From positions 1-9,976 of the forward strand of contig JAHFOU010000056.1 in assembly GCA_023261525.1 (NCBI GenBank): 9,976 bases of DNA, in the 5' to 3' direction. Made by a program: the position numbers and the translations under genes. The notes beneath the pieces were generated by a model. The model worked only from the letters and a program-made list of their open reading frames with translations, searched no databases and was not told where the DNA came from. Within the stretch, counting starts at the first letter, position 1, and every line of letters begins with the position of its first letter. This document shows, in pieces, positions 6,989 through 9,976 of this stretch. The DNA is from Planctomycetota bacterium. Lineage in GTDB: Bacteria > Planctomycetota > SBBH01 > JAHFOU01.

Positions 6989-9976
6989 ACGGTGGTCGCT
7001 CGAGCCCGGTAGAGGATCTCGAACCGGGCGGACTGGACGAAGCTGGGGAAGGGGGTGGCGTTCTTTAGGACGATGCTGACCTCCGTCGAGCGCCCGATGA
7101 TGGAGAAGTCCGTGTCCCCGGTGTACAGACTGAGGACGCCCTCCAGGAGTAGGCCCGTGCCGAGGCCGGCCGCGCTGAATTCTTCGGCGGACGCGGTGCG
7201 CAGGTCGGGCGTCACCTCCGCGCGCAGGAAGGCCGTGTCGGACACGTACACGTAGAGGCGGTTCACGTCGAGGGGCCGGCTCATGCGGGGCACGGGCCCA
7301 CCCCGAGCGTTCTGGTCCTGGACGACCGGCTCCGAGAGCGTGGCCGCCATCGTGAAGGACTCGCCCACGAAGAGGGCGGCCGTCGAGAAGTCCCCGCTCA
7401 CGGTGACCGTGTTCGTACCCTGGGCCGTGATGGGGACGATGAGGCCGGACACGGCGTCCACGACCTGCACGGTTGCCCCGGGGGCGATGTTGTAGGGCAG
7501 GGTGATGGTGGTCTTGTTGGCGCCCCCGTCGAAGACCCGGGTGACCTGGGTCTCGCTCACGCGCCGATCGAGGTGCGTGATGGGGCGCCCTCCCTCTGTC
7601 GTCTCCGTGTCCGTGAGGACGGTCTCGAGGAACCAGCCTTCGGCCCGCTCCACGATCAGGCGGAGCTCGGCCTCCAGGAAGCCCATGCCCCGGATGAGGG
7701 TGTCGGTGTGGAAGATCCAGCGGTGTAGGGCGGACTGGAGGCGATTCTCTTGGGCGTCCGAGAAGGCCTGGTGGACGTAGAGGATCTCTTCGTCCGCGGC
7801 CCGGCACGCCAGGAAGCCGGTCAGGCTCGAGTAGGCGAGCTGGATGCCCTTCCCGACGATGTAGCGCGGGGCCTGGGCCGTTAGCTCGTCCGTGCGGAAG
7901 GAGAGGTCGTCCTGGAGGAGGGAGAGTTCGAGGAGGCCCGAGAAGCGGTCGTCCGAACGAGCGAAGATGACGCCCCGGCCCGCGTCCACGGGACGCACCT
8001 GGGTCAGGCTCTCGAAGGCCCGAATGGGGGCGAGCTGGGCCGTGGCCGGAGTCAGTGTGGGCTCTCCGAGGAGCTGGAATTGGTGCCGGTCGCTGAGGAG
8101 GACCAGGCTATCGGCCGTGGAGGCCGCGTTCTTGAAAAGTACGACATCCCGGACTCCCGCGGTGACATCGATGGGATCGGTGGCTAGCAGGTCGAGGACG
8201 GTGGTGCGGAAGAAGTTGAAAATCTCGCCGGCTTCGGACAGAATCACGGCATCCTCGGCCAGGAAGCCAAGGCGCCCGCGGTACAGAAAGATGTCCTGTA
8301 GGGCCTTTCCGATGAAGGACGGGTTGGGGTTGCTTGTCAGATCCCCAACCAGGCGGGTATCCCAGGCCACGGGCTCGGCCGTGAAGTAGACCTTGAAGGG
8401 GACTCCGGTCACGGTACCGACGGAATCATCCTGCCGACGGACCAGTTGCTGGGGCATGGTTGTGGCATTCAGGGTGGTTACTATCCCTGGAGCCAGCGAT
8501 TCTTCCCAGCGTCCCTTGGTCAGGCCGGAACCGCCTGTGGAATCCGGCACGAACTTGACGTAGTAGTCATCCGCATCGCGTTCCGGATCCCCGGCCACTT
8601 TCACAACGTAGTCGGCCGTGCCAATCAGCGGCAGATCCGTGAATTTCTCGATCGAGTTGGCGAATCCTACCATGGAGCGGTCGCCCCGGGAATCACTCGC
8701 CTCTACCGCATCGATGCGGGCAGTGCTCTGTGGGGAGATTTCGACTACGGAGCCATCCCGCACGGCCACGAATGCCGCATCCGCGTCGATGGCGACTTTC
8801 AGGGATTCGGCAATATCAGAATCAGTTCGGAGTCCGGTCGTCCCAGTCGCGGGGGTTGTATACGAGAAAGTGGATCCGCCGCCGAAATTGTTATCCCGGA
8901 GAATGATCTGGTATCGTACATCATTGAGACCGCCCTGTCGCACGAAAATATAGCCGCGTTGGGGATGGGCCGGGCTGGTCAAGGCGTCCATGGCGGTCAC
9001 CTTCTCCGTATTGAGGAGGAAAGTGAAGTCGGCCACGGTCAGGGCGCGGACCCAGTCCGGACGCTCGAAAATGTAGTCGGCTGGCGCTCGCACTCCGTTG
9101 TATAGGCGGGCGCCAAAGAGTAGCACGCGCTTGTTGGCGGGGGTGACGGCGTTGGTATGGAATTGTAGCCGGTACCGACGCATGGCTCCGACCGGGGTTG
9201 TGGGCACGACGCCCACCTCGGCCTGGAGGCTGCATCGATACCAACCGTCCGGGAAGGCGATGACGGACGCGGTTACGCCACTGCTGACGGCGCCCACGGA
9301 CAGGACGCCGCTGGCAATGTCGAAGCGCGCGGAGTGGGTGACCGTGTTGGTCGTATCGACCAGGGCCAACTCGACGTCGTTGCACGCGAAATTGGGCGTC
9401 ACCTTGACGAATACGGAGGCCAGATTGAGCTGGGCGAAGACGCCCGCCGCCTGATAGATGTCGCTGACCAGGGCCGCGGCGTCATTCCCGACCTCGGCCA
9501 CCGTGTCGGCCGTCACGGAGACGGCGCTCTGGAAACGCCCGAACCGGAAGGGACCTCGTCCAGCGATGTAGGACGTGATACTGTTCCCGACTGTGGATTG
9601 CCAATTGGGCCCCACCGCGATGACGAAATCTTCCGACTGGAACAGAGTCTGGTCCTGCGGGCGCCGGGGATCCAGGTACTGGATCGGGACGCCGGGGCGA
9701 CCCACGGCCAACCCCAAGGACGTGAAGACAGGGACTTCAATCCCAGTTCCGGCATCGAAGATTCGTACCCGGCGCTCCCCAATCAGAACGGCGTAGCGTT
9801 CAGTAGAATCTCGATTGATGAGGTGCGTGGCGCGGACAGTCTCCACGCCCGTGAAGAGGCGGGCCAGGTGCCGACTCCCCTTGCGCTTGCCGAGGCCATT
9901 GATGACGTGGAGAAGACAATTATCGACCGCCTCGAGCTGGCCCGGCACGCGACTGGCGGGGGGTTGTTGGCTCACT
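6985..9976 (-). CDS. Tail tubular protein B / tail nozzle, T7 gp12-like, with inserted domain (5' end cut by window edge)
   Basis: This is the homologue of T7 gp12 (794 aa), the beta-propeller nozzle protein that closes the distal end of the short tail; 996 codons plus stop are visible. Numbering from the GTG at 9975, recognisable parts are: SQQPP...GQLEAVDNCL and KRKGSRHL (2-37), corresponding to the T7 N-terminus; THLINRDSTERYAVLIG (50-66), matching T7 IHLINRDEHEQYYAVF; ALTVADFTFLLN (311-322); the block DYVVKVAGD...YYVKF (455-475); NPSFIGKALQDIFLYRGRLG (551-570) and VILSEAGEIFNFF (577-589), the strongest match to T7 (PWPSFVGSSINDVFFFRNRLGFL, split); ATDPIDV (598-604). Residues about 805-885 correspond to the late beta region of T7 gp12. 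The GTG at 9975 is probably an internal valine of a G-V/I-S-Q-Q-P motif, since T7 gp12 has about 15 residues before it, so the true start lies beyond the window. Extra length comes mainly from an insertion at about residues 125-303. The stop overlaps the next start (ATGA). Confidence 0.95.
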   Translation of the reverse strand, partial: VSQQPPASRVPGQLEAVDNCLLHVINGLGKRKGSRHLARLFTGVETVRATHLINRDSTERYAVLIGERRVRIFDAGTGIEVPVFTSLGLAVGRPGVPIQYLDPRRPQDQTLFQSEDFVIAVGPNWQSTVGNSITSYIAGRGPFRFGRFQSAVSVTADTVAEVGNDAAALVSDIYQAAGVFAQLNLASVFVKVTPNFACNDVELALVDTTNTVTHSARFDIASGVLSVGAVSSGVTASVIAFPDGWYRCSLQAEVGVVPTTPVGAMRRYRLQFHTNAVTPANKRVLLFGARLYNGVRAPADYIFERPDWVRALTVADFTFLLNTEKVTAMDALTSPAHPQRGYIFVRQGGLNDVRYQIILRDNNFGGGSTFSYTTPATGTTGLRTDSDIAESLKVAIDADAAFVAVRDGSVVEISPQSTARIDAVEASDSRGDRSMVGFANSIEKFTDLPLIGTADYVVKVAGDPERDADDYYVKFVPDSTGGSGLTKGRWEESLAPGIVTTLNATTMPQQLVRRQDDSVGTVTGVPFKVYFTAEPVAWDTRLVGDLTSNPNPSFIGKALQDIFLYRGRLGFLAEDAVILSEAGEIFNFFRTTVLDLLATDPIDVTAGVRDVVLFKNAASTADSLVLLSDRHQFQLLGEPTLTPATAQLAPIRAFESLTQVRPVDAGRGVIFARSDDRFSGLLELSLLQDDLSFRTDELTAQAPRYIVGKGIQLAYSSLTGFLACRAADEEILYVHQAFSDAQENRLQSALHRWIFHTDTLIRGMGFLEAELRLIVERAEGWFLETVLTDTETTEGGRPITHLDRRVSETQVTRVFDGGANKTTITLPYNIAPGATVQVVDAVSGLIVPITAQGTNTVTVSGDFSTAALFVGESFTMAATLSEPVVQDQNARGGPVPRMSRPLDVNRLYVYVSDTAFLRAEVTPDLRTASAEEFSAAGLGTGLLLEGVLSLYTGDTDFSIIGRSTEVSIVLKNATPFPSFVQSARFEILYRARATTV
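9067..9603 (-). other. Inserted WYRC-type jelly-roll-like domain within the nozzle protein
   Basis: This covers about residues 125-303 of the visible nozzle protein and has no counterpart in T7 gp12 as I recall it. Signature pieces are ASVFVKV (186-192), VELALVD (201-207), SARFDIASGVLS (215-226), PDGWYRCSLQAEV (242-254) and VLLFGARLYNG...ADYI (284-302). Phage tail and fibre proteins often carry a beta-sandwich module with the same order: an ARF-D/N-x-x-x-G strand, a GWYRC strand and a closing W/F-G-A-Q/R-L-E...P-x-x-Y-I strand. These modules are commonly predicted to be carbohydrate-binding or lectin-like. The match here is by pattern only. A structural spacer role is an alternative to sugar binding. 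Confidence 0.6.

Noticed and set aside
6536..7807. Upstream extension of the gp13-like frame to 423 codons
   Set aside because: The added part is Arg/Pro/Gly/His-rich shadow sequence over the nozzle gene. The ATG at 6988 fits the family length and the ATGA overlap.
9973..9975. GTG at 9975 as the start of the nozzle gene
   Set aside because: The following SQQPP aligns with T7 gp12 GISQQP, which sits about 15 residues inside that protein, so the GTG is more likely an internal valine codon and the gene is 5'-partial. Upstream sequence is needed to settle it.
1..9976. tRNA or rRNA genes, CRISPR arrays, insertion sequences, promoters and terminators
   Set aside because: Coding genes fill the window with at most 3 nt between them. 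I saw no regularly spaced direct repeats, terminal inverted repeats, tRNA-like arms or hairpin-plus-T-run outside or at the end of genes.

Overview
The window is a fragment of a GC-rich (roughly two-thirds G+C by eye), T7-like podovirus genome or prophage. All five genes I can support lie on the minus strand. Read in the direction of transcription (right to left), they are homologues or positional equivalents of T7 genes 12, 13, 14, 15 and 16: the tail tube/nozzle protein followed by the internal virion (DNA-ejection) proteins. Nothing visible identifies the host. The high GC content and strong G/C third-position bias suggest only a GC-rich bacterium.

Layout on the minus strand: (1) 9976-6985, tail tubular protein B (gp12-like), cut by the right edge; (2) 6988-6536, a small gp13-like internal protein with a GNAT-like C-terminus; (3) 6534-5968, a gp14-like helical internal protein; (4) 5964-3166, a 932-residue gp15-like internal core protein; (5) 3166 to beyond position 1, a very large gp16-like ejection protein with at least 1055 residues visible and no stop before the left edge. 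Genes touch or nearly touch (ATGA, TAG-T-ATG, TAG-CGC-ATG, TAATG), so there is essentially no non-coding DNA, and no promoter, terminator, RNA gene, repeat array or mobile element was seen.

By analogy with T7, the nozzle protein closes the distal end of the tail tube. The three larger internal proteins would form a core in the capsid that is ejected at infection and assembles a channel across the cell envelope for DNA entry. Two points stand out. The nozzle protein carries an inserted segment of about 180-200 residues that resembles the WYRC-type jelly-roll (possible sugar-binding) module of phage tail proteins, flanked by two copies of a similar propeller strand motif. The gp16-like protein lacks the N-terminal transglycosylase of T7 gp16 and instead has the architecture of the large polyvalent-protein/LPD38-type phage ejection proteins.
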